NCBI RefSeq assembly: GCF_039904985.1
Contig: NZ_CP157005.1
Span: 3,367,501-3,431,500 of the forward strand
From: Methylomonas sp. AM2-LC
GTDB taxonomy: Bacteria > Pseudomonadota > Gammaproteobacteria > Methylococcales > Methylomonadaceae
Direction: 5' to 3'
DNA: 64,000 nucleotides
The position numbers and the translations under genes are program-made. Each line of letters starts with the position of its first letter. The stretch's first letter is position 1. Positions 55,640-62,628 of the stretch are shown piece by piece. The notes under the pieces are model-generated. The model made no database searches, was not told the origin of the DNA, and saw only the letters and a program-made list of their open reading frames with translations.

Positions 55640-58008
55640 AGACTACTACTCCAACGCCAATCACGAATTTCCGGCATATCTTCCCCGTGCTTGGCAATAT
55701 ATTGTTTGTGCTCAACCAGCTTGTTTTGCAGTTGCTGTTTAAGAGTAACGCCCTTACCAGCAGTCTGCGGCAGGCGGTCGATGGCATCCATAGCCAAGTG
55801 AAAGCGATCCAGATCGTTGAGTACGGTCATATCGAATGGCGTGGTAATAGTACCCTCCTCCTTATAGCCACGCACATGGATGTTGGCGTGATTATGGCGT
55901 CGGTAAGTCAGGCGATGAATTAACCACGGATAGGCGTGGAAAGCAAAAATCACTGGCTTTTCGGTGGTAAACAAGTCATCGAATTCTTTATCCGACAAAC
56001 CATGTGGATGCTCACTAGGGGGTTGTAACTTCATCAGATCGACCACATTGACTACCCGAATTCTCAATTCAGGTAAATGTTCACGGAGTATGGATACCGC
56101 AGCGAGTGTTTCCAACGTAGGCACATCGCCACAACAAGCCATCACCACATCTGCCTCCACTTCCTGATCATTGCCTGCCCATTCCCAAATACCAATACCC
56201 TGCGTGCAATGCAGGACAGCAGCTTCCATGGTCAGCCATTGCGGGGCTGGGTGCTTGCCAGCGATTACCAGATTGACATAATGGCGACTGCGCAGGCAGT
56301 GATCCATAACCGATAACAAACAATTGGCATCTGGCGGCAGATAAACACGCACTATTTCAGCTTTTTTATTAACCACATGGTCAATAAATCCCGGATCTTG
56401 ATGAGTAAATCCATTATGATCCTGACGCCAAACATGGGAAGCCAGTACATAATTTAATGAAGCGATTTTGCGCCGCCATGGCAGATGCGCAGTAATCTTC
56501 AACCATTTGGCATGCTGGTTGAACATTGAATCAATAATATGAATAAAGGCCTCATAACAATTAAAGACGCCATGCCGTCCTGTAAGTAAATAACCTTCCA
56601 ACCAACCTTCACATTGGTGTTCACTAAGCATGGAATCTAATACTAATCCTGCGGGTGCCAATGCTTCATCATTTGGAAATATAACGGCATCCCATTGACG
56701 TTGCGTCACTTGAAACAGTGCTTCCAGTCCGTTGGACAAAGTTTCGTCCGGTCCAAATACTCGAAAATTTCGTTGCTGCGCGTTCAGTTTGGTTACATCA
56801 CGCAGAAAGGGTCCCAGGACATGCATATCGCCTTTACCCTGCATACCCGGTTCAGATACAGTTTCCGCATAGTTACGAAAATCCGGCATTATCAAGTCAC
56901 GGAGTAACATCCCCCCATTGGCATGCGGATTAGCGCCCATCCGGTGTAAACCTGTGGGTGCCAATGCTGCCAACTCTGGATTTAGTCGTCCTTTTGCATC
57001 GAAAAGCTGTTCTGGATGGTAACTCTTTAACCAGTCTTCCAATAATTGCAAATGTTCCGGATGAGCTGTCGGTGAGGAAATAGGGACTTGATGTGCGCGA
57101 AACGTGCCTTCAATCTGCAAGCCGTCAACCATTTTGGGGCCAGTCCAACCTTTGGGAGAGGCCAATACGATCATTGGCCAACGAGGTCTGTTGGCATCGC
57201 CATGCTGGCGGGCCTGCTGCTGAATCGCTTTAATTTGTTCAATGACTATATCAAGGGTTGTCGCCATCGCCTCATGCATCAGCTCCGGCTCATATCCTTC
57301 GACAAAATAAGGTGTCCAACCATAACCACGTAATAATTGTTCTAATTCTACACGTGTAATCCGCGCTAACAGGGTGGGATTGGAAATTTTATATCCGTTT
57401 AAATGTAATATAGGTAAGACCGCACCATCCGTTACCGGATTAAGAAATTTATTGGAATGCCAGGCAGTGGCTAATGGGCCTGTCTCGGCCTCACCATCAC
57501 CCACCACACAAGCGACCAGCAAATCTGGATTATCAAATACAGCACCGAATGAATGACTAAGTGAATACCCTAGCTCTCCCCCTTCGTGAATTGACCCCGG
57601 ACATTCTGGAGAGGCATGACTGGGTATACCACCGGGAAAAGAAAACTGTAAAAACAATTTTTGTAAACCCGCTTCATCCTGCGTAATATTCGGATAAATT
57701 TCACTATAACTACCTTCAAGATAGGTATTACCGACTACTGCCGGTCCACCGTGACCCGGGCCGGAAACATAAATCATGTCCAAATCGTACTTTTTAATAA
57801 CACGATTTAAATGTGCGTAAATAAAGTTTTGACCGGGTGTGGTTCCCCAATGTCCTAATAGCATATGCTTTACATCCGCTATCTGCAGTGGCCTTTTTAG
57901 CAGTGGATTGTCGTAAAGATAAATTTGCCCGACCGACACATAATTGGCTGCTCGCCAATAGGCATCAATATGATGAAGTTGCTCGGCCGTTAGCGTATTG
58001 CTTTTCAT
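55636..58008 (-). CDS. xfp: Phosphoketolase
   Basis: A 790-residue thiamine-diphosphate enzyme that cleaves xylulose 5-phosphate (and usually fructose 6-phosphate) with phosphate to acetyl phosphate plus glyceraldehyde 3-phosphate or erythrose 4-phosphate. Family signatures: [44 protein letters not shown], and cofactor motif [11 protein letters not shown]. Length is typical. It is coupled to the next gene by ATGA and is 105 nt downstream of the yflT-like gene with a stem-loop in between, so partial read-through from the operator-promoter at 58822 is possible. Acetyl phosphate would go to AckA encoded at 37540. Confidence 0.96.
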   Translation of the reverse strand: MKSNTLTAEQLHHIDAYWRAANYVSVGQIYLYDNPLLKRPLQIADVKHMLLGHWGTTPGQNFIYAHLNRVIKKYDLDMIYVSGPGHGGPAVVGNTYLEGSYSEIYPNITQDEAGLQKLFLQFSFPGGIPSHASPECPGSIHEGGELGYSLSHSFGAVFDNPDLLVACVVGDGEAETGPLATAWHSNKFLNPVTDGAVLPILHLNGYKISNPTLLARITRVELEQLLRGYGWTPYFVEGYEPELMHEAMATTLDIVIEQIKAIQQQARQHGDANRPRWPMIVLASPKGWTGPKMVDGLQIEGTFRAHQVPISSPTAHPEHLQLLEDWLKSYHPEQLFDAKGRLNPELAALAPTGLHRMGANPHANGGMLLRDLIMPDFRNYAETVSEPGMQGKGDMHVLGPFLRDVTKLNAQQRNFRVFGPDETLSNGLEALFQVTQRQWDAVIFPNDEALAPAGLVLDSMLSEHQCEGWLEGYLLTGRHGVFNCYEAFIHIIDSMFNQHAKWLKITAHLPWRRKIASLNYVLASHVWRQDHNGFTHQDPGFIDHVVNKKAEIVRVYLPPDANCLLSVMDHCLRSRHYVNLVIAGKHPAPQWLTMEAAVLHCTQGIGIWEWAGNDQEVEADVVMACCGDVPTLETLAAVSILREHLPELRIRVVNVVDLMKLQPPSEHPHGLSDKEFDDLFTTEKPVIFAFHAYPWLIHRLTYRRHNHANIHVRGYKEEGTITTPFDMTVLNDLDRFHLAMDAIDRLPQTAGKGVTLKQQLQNKLVEHKQYIAKHGEDMPEIRDWRWSSSL

Positions 58009-58060
58009 GCCATGCGCTCCTGAATTGCAGTGTGATGCGGTTATTTATGGGCAGAAAACA

Positions 58061-58090
58061 AATACGGCATACGCTTAATATGCCCGTATT
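58061..58090 (-). terminator. Stem-loop between yflT-like gene and xfp
   Basis: AATACGGCAT and ATGCCCGTATT pair with one bulged base around a 9-nt loop. On the minus strand it is followed by TGTTTTCT, a modest U-rich tail. It may reduce read-through into xfp. Confidence 0.5.
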
Positions 58091-58113
58091 TATAGCCTAC
58101 TATGAAACCGGAA

Positions 58114-58653
58114 TTACATCGGATAATGGGCAACCGACATGTTATGTATATCAGTATGTTCAGCTTTGTTGCCCACCAGAATGTTTTTAGCTTTTTCTAA
58201 TTCCTGCTGGGTACCATGCACAATCAACACAAATTTATCCGCTTTCAGTGCGGTTTCGTATTGAATAACACTGTCTTTAGGAATACCAATACTAGCCAAA
58301 GCACCACCAACAGCCGTTAAACCACCGGTTGCGATTGACATTTCCAGGGCACCAATGATCCAGCTCACCATTGGCCCACCCACCATAATTGGACCTATGC
58401 CAGGAATCAGGAAAAAAGCAGAACCAAACAATAAGCCCCAGATCCAGCCCCAAAACAAACCGAATTTTCCCCAGGTAGCAACACGATCCCCTGTGTTGTA
58501 ATAACCAACCACATTTTCTTCGCTATGATAATCTTTGCCGACTACCGATAGTTTTTGCATATCGAAACCGGATTTTTGCAGTTCCCGGACAGCATTTTCA
58601 GCATCTAAATGACTATTAAACACACCTACTGCTGAGCTTTCTTTCAATGACAT
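58114..58653 (-). CDS. YflT-like general-stress membrane protein
   Basis: 179 residues from MSLKESSAVGVFNSHLDAEN. N-terminal YflT/heat-induced stress domain (AVGVFNSHLDAENAVRELQKSGFDMQKLSVVGK), a Gly-rich central membrane segment (FGLFWGWIWGLLFGSAFFLI, TGGLTAVGGALASIGIP), and a C-terminal KFVLIVHGTQQELEKAKNIL. It is related in design to the DUF1269 protein at 16557. Function unknown; linked to envelope or osmotic stress in other bacteria. The start at 58653 is preceded by a GGAG; 25 open upstream codons were discarded. Confidence 0.82.
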   Translation of the reverse strand: MSLKESSAVGVFNSHLDAENAVRELQKSGFDMQKLSVVGKDYHSEENVVGYYNTGDRVATWGKFGLFWGWIWGLLFGSAFFLIPGIGPIMVGGPMVSWIIGALEMSIATGGLTAVGGALASIGIPKDSVIQYETALKADKFVLIVHGTQQELEKAKNILVGNKAEHTDIHNMSVAHYPM

Positions 58654-58821
58654 AATATGACTCCGTAGATTTTGGATGAAACACAAGGTGTTAAGCTTCC
58701 CAGTTGCGGATTGGGTGCAGCAAGTCACTGAACAAAGTTAAATAGACAGGCTATATACCCTTGGGGGGGATTTCATGCACAATCTCTGCAACCACAATGC
58801 AGTGAATTTGTCTGCATGTTT

Positions 58822-58864
58822 ATTATTAGCGCTTCGCTACGGTAAGTCTGTTCGCCAACGCACA
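58822..58864 (-). promoter_or_regulatory. Recurrent operator plus -10, yflT-like gene (perhaps shared)
   Basis: TGTTCGCCAACGCACA (58849-58864, plus) matches 10 of 10 fixed positions. Toward the minus gene CGAACA is followed by GAC. AATAAT (58827-58822) gives a centre at -41.5 and a start near 58815. In the plus direction TATGCT (58888-58893) is two bases off the usual spacing, so the DUF2171 gene may share it. Confidence 0.6.
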
Positions 58865-59075
58865 CTCAGCTTTCTCACTAACATGATTATGCTTCACGCA
58901 TTATTTCAAGCTGAGCCGCCACACTTCAGTCGCTGCAACCCTAAATCTTATTCCAGTTATGTGTGCTATCAGACTGTGAATCGGAGCTGATGACTTTATG
59001 CTGAATAACCTACAAATAATTCAAAGTGCCAATGGAAGCAAAATAGATGCAAGCGGCACTAACAGGAGTAATACT

Positions 59076-59315
59076 ATGATCCATCCCGACCAAATTAAAC
59101 CAGATATGTCTGTTGTCTGTTCACAGGATCATACGTTTGCGAGTGTCGAGCAGATGGAAAGCAGTAATTATATAAAGCTCAAGCAAGATCAAGACGGTCG
59201 TCACCATTACATACCGCTTACCTGGGTTAATAGCATTGAAGGCGATCGAATCAAAATTGATCGTACGGATGAAGAAGCGATACGCGATTGGTCGTCCGTT
59301 TCGCCCACTTTTTAG
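59076..59315 (+). CDS. DUF2171-family protein
   Basis: 79 residues: MIHPDQIKPDMSVVCSQDHT, then FASVEQMESSNYIKLKQDQD, HHYIPLTWVNSIEGDRIKID and a short tail. This is the DUF2171 pattern (MI-x2-DQI-K-x-M-x-V-V ... HHYIP-W-V). Small soluble beta-rich protein of unknown function found with stress genes. AGGAG precedes the ATG by 8 nt. An in-frame ATG at 58998 would add 26 residues that do not fit the family. Confidence 0.88.
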   Translation: MIHPDQIKPDMSVVCSQDHTFASVEQMESSNYIKLKQDQDGRHHYIPLTWVNSIEGDRIKIDRTDEEAIRDWSSVSPTF

Positions 59316-59340
59316 GCCTGTAAACACCCGGCCTAAGCCT

Positions 59341-59368
59341 AAAAAAGGTAGTGTGATTTTACACCTTT
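59341..59368. terminator. Terminator between DUF2171 and aldolase genes
   Basis: On the minus strand AAAGGTGT pairs with ACAC-TA-CCTTT (2-nt bulge) and runs into TTTTTT, so it should end the transcript of the upstream DUF2171 gene's opposite-strand neighbour, the aldolase. It lies between two convergent genes and may work in both directions. Confidence 0.65.
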
Positions 59369-59375
59369 GACTAAA

Positions 59376-60395
59376 TTATACGTCCTGCTCCATGGCGCTG
59401 GTATAGTTGCCCCGTCTTGCAGCCTGATTACATCTGGCGCGCTTTAATAGTGCGCGTTGCGCTGTATGGCGATTTTCATCCTGACCTAACCAGAGTTCCA
59501 ACGCCGGTTGCTGAATAGCTCTGGCAAACGAAAATGCTAATGCCCAAGGCAAGCTAGCCCCCGCATTCATGGCTTGTAAACGGGCAGTAGCCAATACAGC
59601 AGATTGCCCTCCTGACAAAAAAGCAATGCCGGGTATTGCGGCTGGAACCACTCTAAGTAAACAGCGTAAAGTTGCCTCTGCCACCTCGGTTAGCGTTGCC
59701 TGTTGTACGCAATCTTGGCCTGACAGCACCATATTGGGTTTAAGAATTAAAGCTTCCAAGTTAACACCTTGCCGATAAAGCTGATTGAAAACACCGTGCA
59801 ACACACTTTCTGTAACCTGAAAGCACTGAGCGAGGCTATGCGTACCTGTCATCAACACTTCCGGCTCGACAATGGGTACCAATCCGGCTTCCTGACATAA
59901 TGCTGCATAGCGTGCCAAAGCATGAGCATTGGCATCCACACAAGCGGAACTGGGAAGCTGCTCATCCACCACCAGCACTGCCCGCCATTTTGCAAATCGT
60001 GCGCCCAGTTCAGCATAGTGTTGCAAACGATCGCGTAACTGATCGAGCCCTTCGGTGACGCTTTCGTCCTGATGCCCGGCCAAAGGCTTGGCACCTGTAT
60101 CTACTTTGATACCAGGCAGGATATTGGCATCAGTTAACAGTTTGATAAACGGCGTTCCATCCAGTTTTTTTTGGTAAAAGGTTTCATCAAACAGGATAAC
60201 GCCACTAATACATTGCTGCAAATCGGGCGTGGTTATTATCAGCTCTCGCCAGCGCCTACGTGTTTCTTCATTTTGCGCAATACCCAATGCAGAAAAGCGT
60301 TTATTGCAGGTTGGATTGCTTTCGTCTATCGCTAGCAAGCCCTTATCGTCAGCCACCAACTGGTTGGCTGTTTCTATCAGTGTATGCATATTCAT
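59376..60395 (-). CDS. Class I fructose-bisphosphate aldolase
   Basis: A 339-residue Schiff-base aldolase of the eukaryotic-like class I family: GLLAIDESNPTCNKRFSALGI, LFDETFYQKKLDG, FAKWRAVLVVDEQLPS (catalytic Lys in KWRAV), IVEPEVLMTG, and the Schiff-base Lys in ALILKPNMVLSG; FLSGGQS binds phosphate. It splits fructose 1,6-bisphosphate in the cytoplasm and is independent of metal. It is a single gene with the recurrent operator about 130 nt upstream, pointing to regulation with glgP and xfp. Confidence 0.95.
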   Translation of the reverse strand: MNMHTLIETANQLVADDKGLLAIDESNPTCNKRFSALGIAQNEETRRRWRELIITTPDLQQCISGVILFDETFYQKKLDGTPFIKLLTDANILPGIKVDTGAKPLAGHQDESVTEGLDQLRDRLQHYAELGARFAKWRAVLVVDEQLPSSACVDANAHALARYAALCQEAGLVPIVEPEVLMTGTHSLAQCFQVTESVLHGVFNQLYRQGVNLEALILKPNMVLSGQDCVQQATLTEVAEATLRCLLRVVPAAIPGIAFLSGGQSAVLATARLQAMNAGASLPWALAFSFARAIQQPALELWLGQDENRHTAQRALLKRARCNQAARRGNYTSAMEQDV

Positions 60396-60499
60396 TTAAT
60401 CAGGCTCCAGTAACCACTAGGTATTCGGGAAAACGTAAGAATTAGGCAACTTACCCAGTCATTCTTTCAAGGAAAATGTGCTTGCACTGCCAAAATAAA

Positions 60500-60542
60500 A
60501 GCTTACCCAAAAAACCGTAAATACTCAGTACGGCATCGCACA
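60500..60542 (-). promoter_or_regulatory. Recurrent operator plus -10, aldolase gene
   Basis: AGTACGGCATCGCACA (60527-60542, plus) matches 9 of 10 fixed positions. Toward the gene CGTACT is followed by GA. TAAGCT (60505-60500) gives a centre at -41.5 and a start near 60493, with a leader of about 98 nt. Confidence 0.6.
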
Positions 60543-60638
60543 AACTCAAAAAATCAGAGTCGGTTAGTTTTGTTTATAGCAAACACATCCAGATTGAAAA
60601 TAATTTAGAAATTCGTTGCCTTAGGAAAGTCTGTGCTT

Positions 60639-60681
60639 ATGTACGACAGCGAACCGACAGCAATCAGTAGCACGTTTAAAG
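60639..60681 (+). promoter_or_regulatory. Recurrent operator plus -10, BON/DUF883 operon
   Basis: TGTACGACAGCGAACC (60639-60654) matches 9 of 10 fixed positions and is followed by GACAGC. TAAAGT (60676-60681) gives a centre at -41.5 and a start near 60688. It pairs divergently with the aldolase site about 100 nt away. Confidence 0.6.
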
Positions 60682-60782
60682 TGTTTTCAAGGTTGAGACA
60701 CCAACACAGTCGTATCAAAGGATGCAAGCTGCTGAAGATGATAAACCTGCTTAAACTTTTTTTAATGAATGGAGATTCTGCT

Positions 60783-61097
60783 ATGAAACCAATTTTTAAT
60801 GTAATACCGGCCTTTGTTTTGGCACTGACTTTATTAATGACCGCTGGTTGTGCATCAACACCTAAATCAGAAGGCACTGGCGAATACCTGGATGACAGCG
60901 TCATCACCTCAAAAATTAAAGCACAATTATTAAATGAGCCAGATTTGAAATCTAATCAAATCTCAGTTGAATCTTATAAAGGCATAGTTTTATTGAGCGG
61001 CTTTGTTACCTCGCCAGCCAATATTTCTAAAGCAGTTGAGATTGCACGTCAAACAACCGGCGTTAAATCGGTTAGAAATGAAATGCGTCTTAGATAA
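60783..61097 (+). CDS. Single-BON-domain lipoprotein
   Basis: 104 residues from MKPIFNVIPAFVLALTLLMT, with a lipobox (MTAGCASTP, Cys about 23), then one BON domain (about 36-104: YLDDSVITSKIKAQLLNEPDLKSNQISVESYKGIVLLSGFV). GGAG lies 7 nt before the ATG; the frame is open 50 codons upstream but that part lies in the leader. It is the first gene of a four-gene operon. Confidence 0.9.
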   Translation: MKPIFNVIPAFVLALTLLMTAGCASTPKSEGTGEYLDDSVITSKIKAQLLNEPDLKSNQISVESYKGIVLLSGFVTSPANISKAVEIARQTTGVKSVRNEMRLR

Positions 61098-61111
61098 ACC
61101 AGGAGAACTCT

Positions 61112-61342
61112 ATGGAATCCATCGATAAAGCATCACACTTTGCTCACGAGGCAATTGATAAACTGGCAAGAGCAACCAATAACACGGTTGATGCCTTAGA
61201 TGAAAAAGGCATGCATGTAAAATATGCTGAGCGACAAATGCTAAAGAATTGTCAAGGTTATATTCGTGACAATCCTGCAACCACACTAGGTATTGCAGTC
61301 GCCACAGGCTTTTTGTTGAGTCGCTTGCTGAGCAGTCGATAA
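61112..61342 (+). CDS. DUF883/YqjD-like ribosome- or membrane-associated protein
   Basis: 76 residues: an amphipathic helical N-terminal part (MESIDKASHFAHEAIDKLAR, ATNNTVDALDEKG), QGYIRDNPATTLGIAVATGF and a C-terminal membrane segment ending LLSRLLSSR. YIRDNPxxxLGIAxxxGFLLxRLL is the DUF883/ElaB/YqjD C-terminal tail-anchor pattern. It is 14 nt after the BON lipoprotein gene, followed by YqjE- and YqjK-position genes, as in the E. coli yqjC-D-E-K cluster. Confidence 0.88.
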   Translation: MESIDKASHFAHEAIDKLARATNNTVDALDEKGMHVKYAERQMLKNCQGYIRDNPATTLGIAVATGFLLSRLLSSR

Positions 61343-61354
61343 ACCTTAATTCGC

Positions 61355-61774
61355 ATGACACAACCTCCCGCAGAGAAGTCAGCAGAGCAAACCGCAACAG
61401 ACGATCAATGCGTCACTGAAACGGCTTGGCTTAAACAGGCAGGAAAACTGTGTGGTGAGATATACGAACTTGGGCATGATCATTTTCGGCTCGCTGCGCT
61501 GGAAACGCAACGCGCCGGCTTGAGTTTGGTAACGATAATAGTGGCAGGAGTGCTATTGGCAGTGGTATTGAACGGCATTTGGTTTGCATTGATGGCTGTG
61601 CTGGTTTTCGTCCTGATTGAAATCGGAATACCCACCAGTCATGCCATACTGCTTGCCATAGCCTGCAGCTTAATACTGATATTAATTCTAATTGCTGTTA
61701 TTCGTCACCATAGTCAGTATCTAAAATATCCCGCCCTATCCCGGCCGGATATCTGTAGCAATGAGGAGAGCTGA
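61355..61774 (+). CDS. YqjE/phage-holin-like membrane protein
   Basis: 139 residues with a soluble N-terminus (LKQAGKLCGEIYELGHDHFRLAALETQRAG) and two adjacent membrane spans (LVTIIVAGVLLAVVLNGIWFAL and AILLAIACSLILILILIAVI). This is the YqjE/holin-superfamily-III design that pairs with YqjD. Function unknown. It starts 12 nt after the DUF883-like gene and ends 2 nt before the next gene. Confidence 0.8.
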   Translation: MTQPPAEKSAEQTATDDQCVTETAWLKQAGKLCGEIYELGHDHFRLAALETQRAGLSLVTIIVAGVLLAVVLNGIWFALMAVLVFVLIEIGIPTSHAILLAIACSLILILILIAVIRHHSQYLKYPALSRPDICSNEES

Positions 61775-61776
61775 AA

Positions 61777-62211
61777 ATGGCAACCCAATATCTGCAAGCA
61801 GCTAAGCGCCCCACATTGAACAAGCAAATCCAGGTTGCAGAACGCCAGTTAGTACAGCAGAAACAAAGTGTAATGAGTGTTAGCTCAAGTTTGCTGCAGC
61901 AACTGCGACAGCGCATGACGGCACCCACCACTCTGAGTTTGGCAATTGCTGTAGGCTATATTTGTGCAGAAATGACAGAATGTCAGACGCGCATGCTAGC
62001 GGGCAAGCAACAGAAAACTGGACATAGTTTCAATAGTGTTATTAATACAACCCAACACTGTCTGACCTTGCTTCACGAGATGTATTCCGCCCTGCCCCTC
62101 ATCTTGATCATCAAATCCTATTTTGCAACAAAAAGCATAAATGATGACCCTGCCACAATCAGCAAAGAAGCACCTCTAAGTTCGACAACCGACGGACGAA
62201 ATAACGAGTGA
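61777..62211 (+). CDS. Unrecognised protein in YqjK position
   Basis: 144 residues: a basic, Gln-rich N-terminus (RPTLNKQIQVAERQLVQQKQ, VMSVSSSLLQQLRQRM), a hydrophobic segment (PTTLSLAIAVGYICAEMTEC), and a mostly helical C-terminus with FNSVINTTQHCLTLLHEMYS. I do not recognise the family. Its position after DUF883- and YqjE-like genes, with a gap of 2 nt, and its basic first half suggest a YqjK counterpart. It ends about 420 nt before the cls start. Confidence 0.65.
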   Translation: MATQYLQAAKRPTLNKQIQVAERQLVQQKQSVMSVSSSLLQQLRQRMTAPTTLSLAIAVGYICAEMTECQTRMLAGKQQKTGHSFNSVINTTQHCLTLLHEMYSALPLILIIKSYFATKSINDDPATISKEAPLSSTTDGRNNE

Positions 62212-62628
62212 TATGAATAAACGGTATCGGTCATTATGCCGTACTCTAGTTTGACTTAACCTGAATCTGACCATCGCGTAATATACGATAGACATGATCA
62301 GTTCGTTTTAAAGTACGGTTGGTAAGCCCCTGTTTATTTGCTGAACTTTGGACATAGCTGATATGCTGATTTATTGTTAAGACCTGGTAATATTATAATT
62401 TAGCTTGCTCTTAGGCGTCGTGCCAAACAACAGGCGGCTCATCAATCATGAGCAATGTGTTTACCTACGATAGAAAAAATTATTTATATCCTAATCTTTG
62501 CACATCTAAAATTCTGACTGGAGCAGTAGTAACATTATTAATCTATTGCTAGTGAAACGCCAACCTCCTACTTGGGCAACGGCGCAGCATAGTTTACCTT
62601 GCACCTATATAACATTAGAGGTGATCAT
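62212..62628. other. Intergenic region before cls
   Basis: No ORF of note and no copy of the recurrent operator. A short dyad (GCTCAT/ATGAGC) lies near 62438-62454. The last bases (62618-62626, GAGGTGATC) are a very strong Shine-Dalgarno sequence for cls. Confidence 0.45.
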
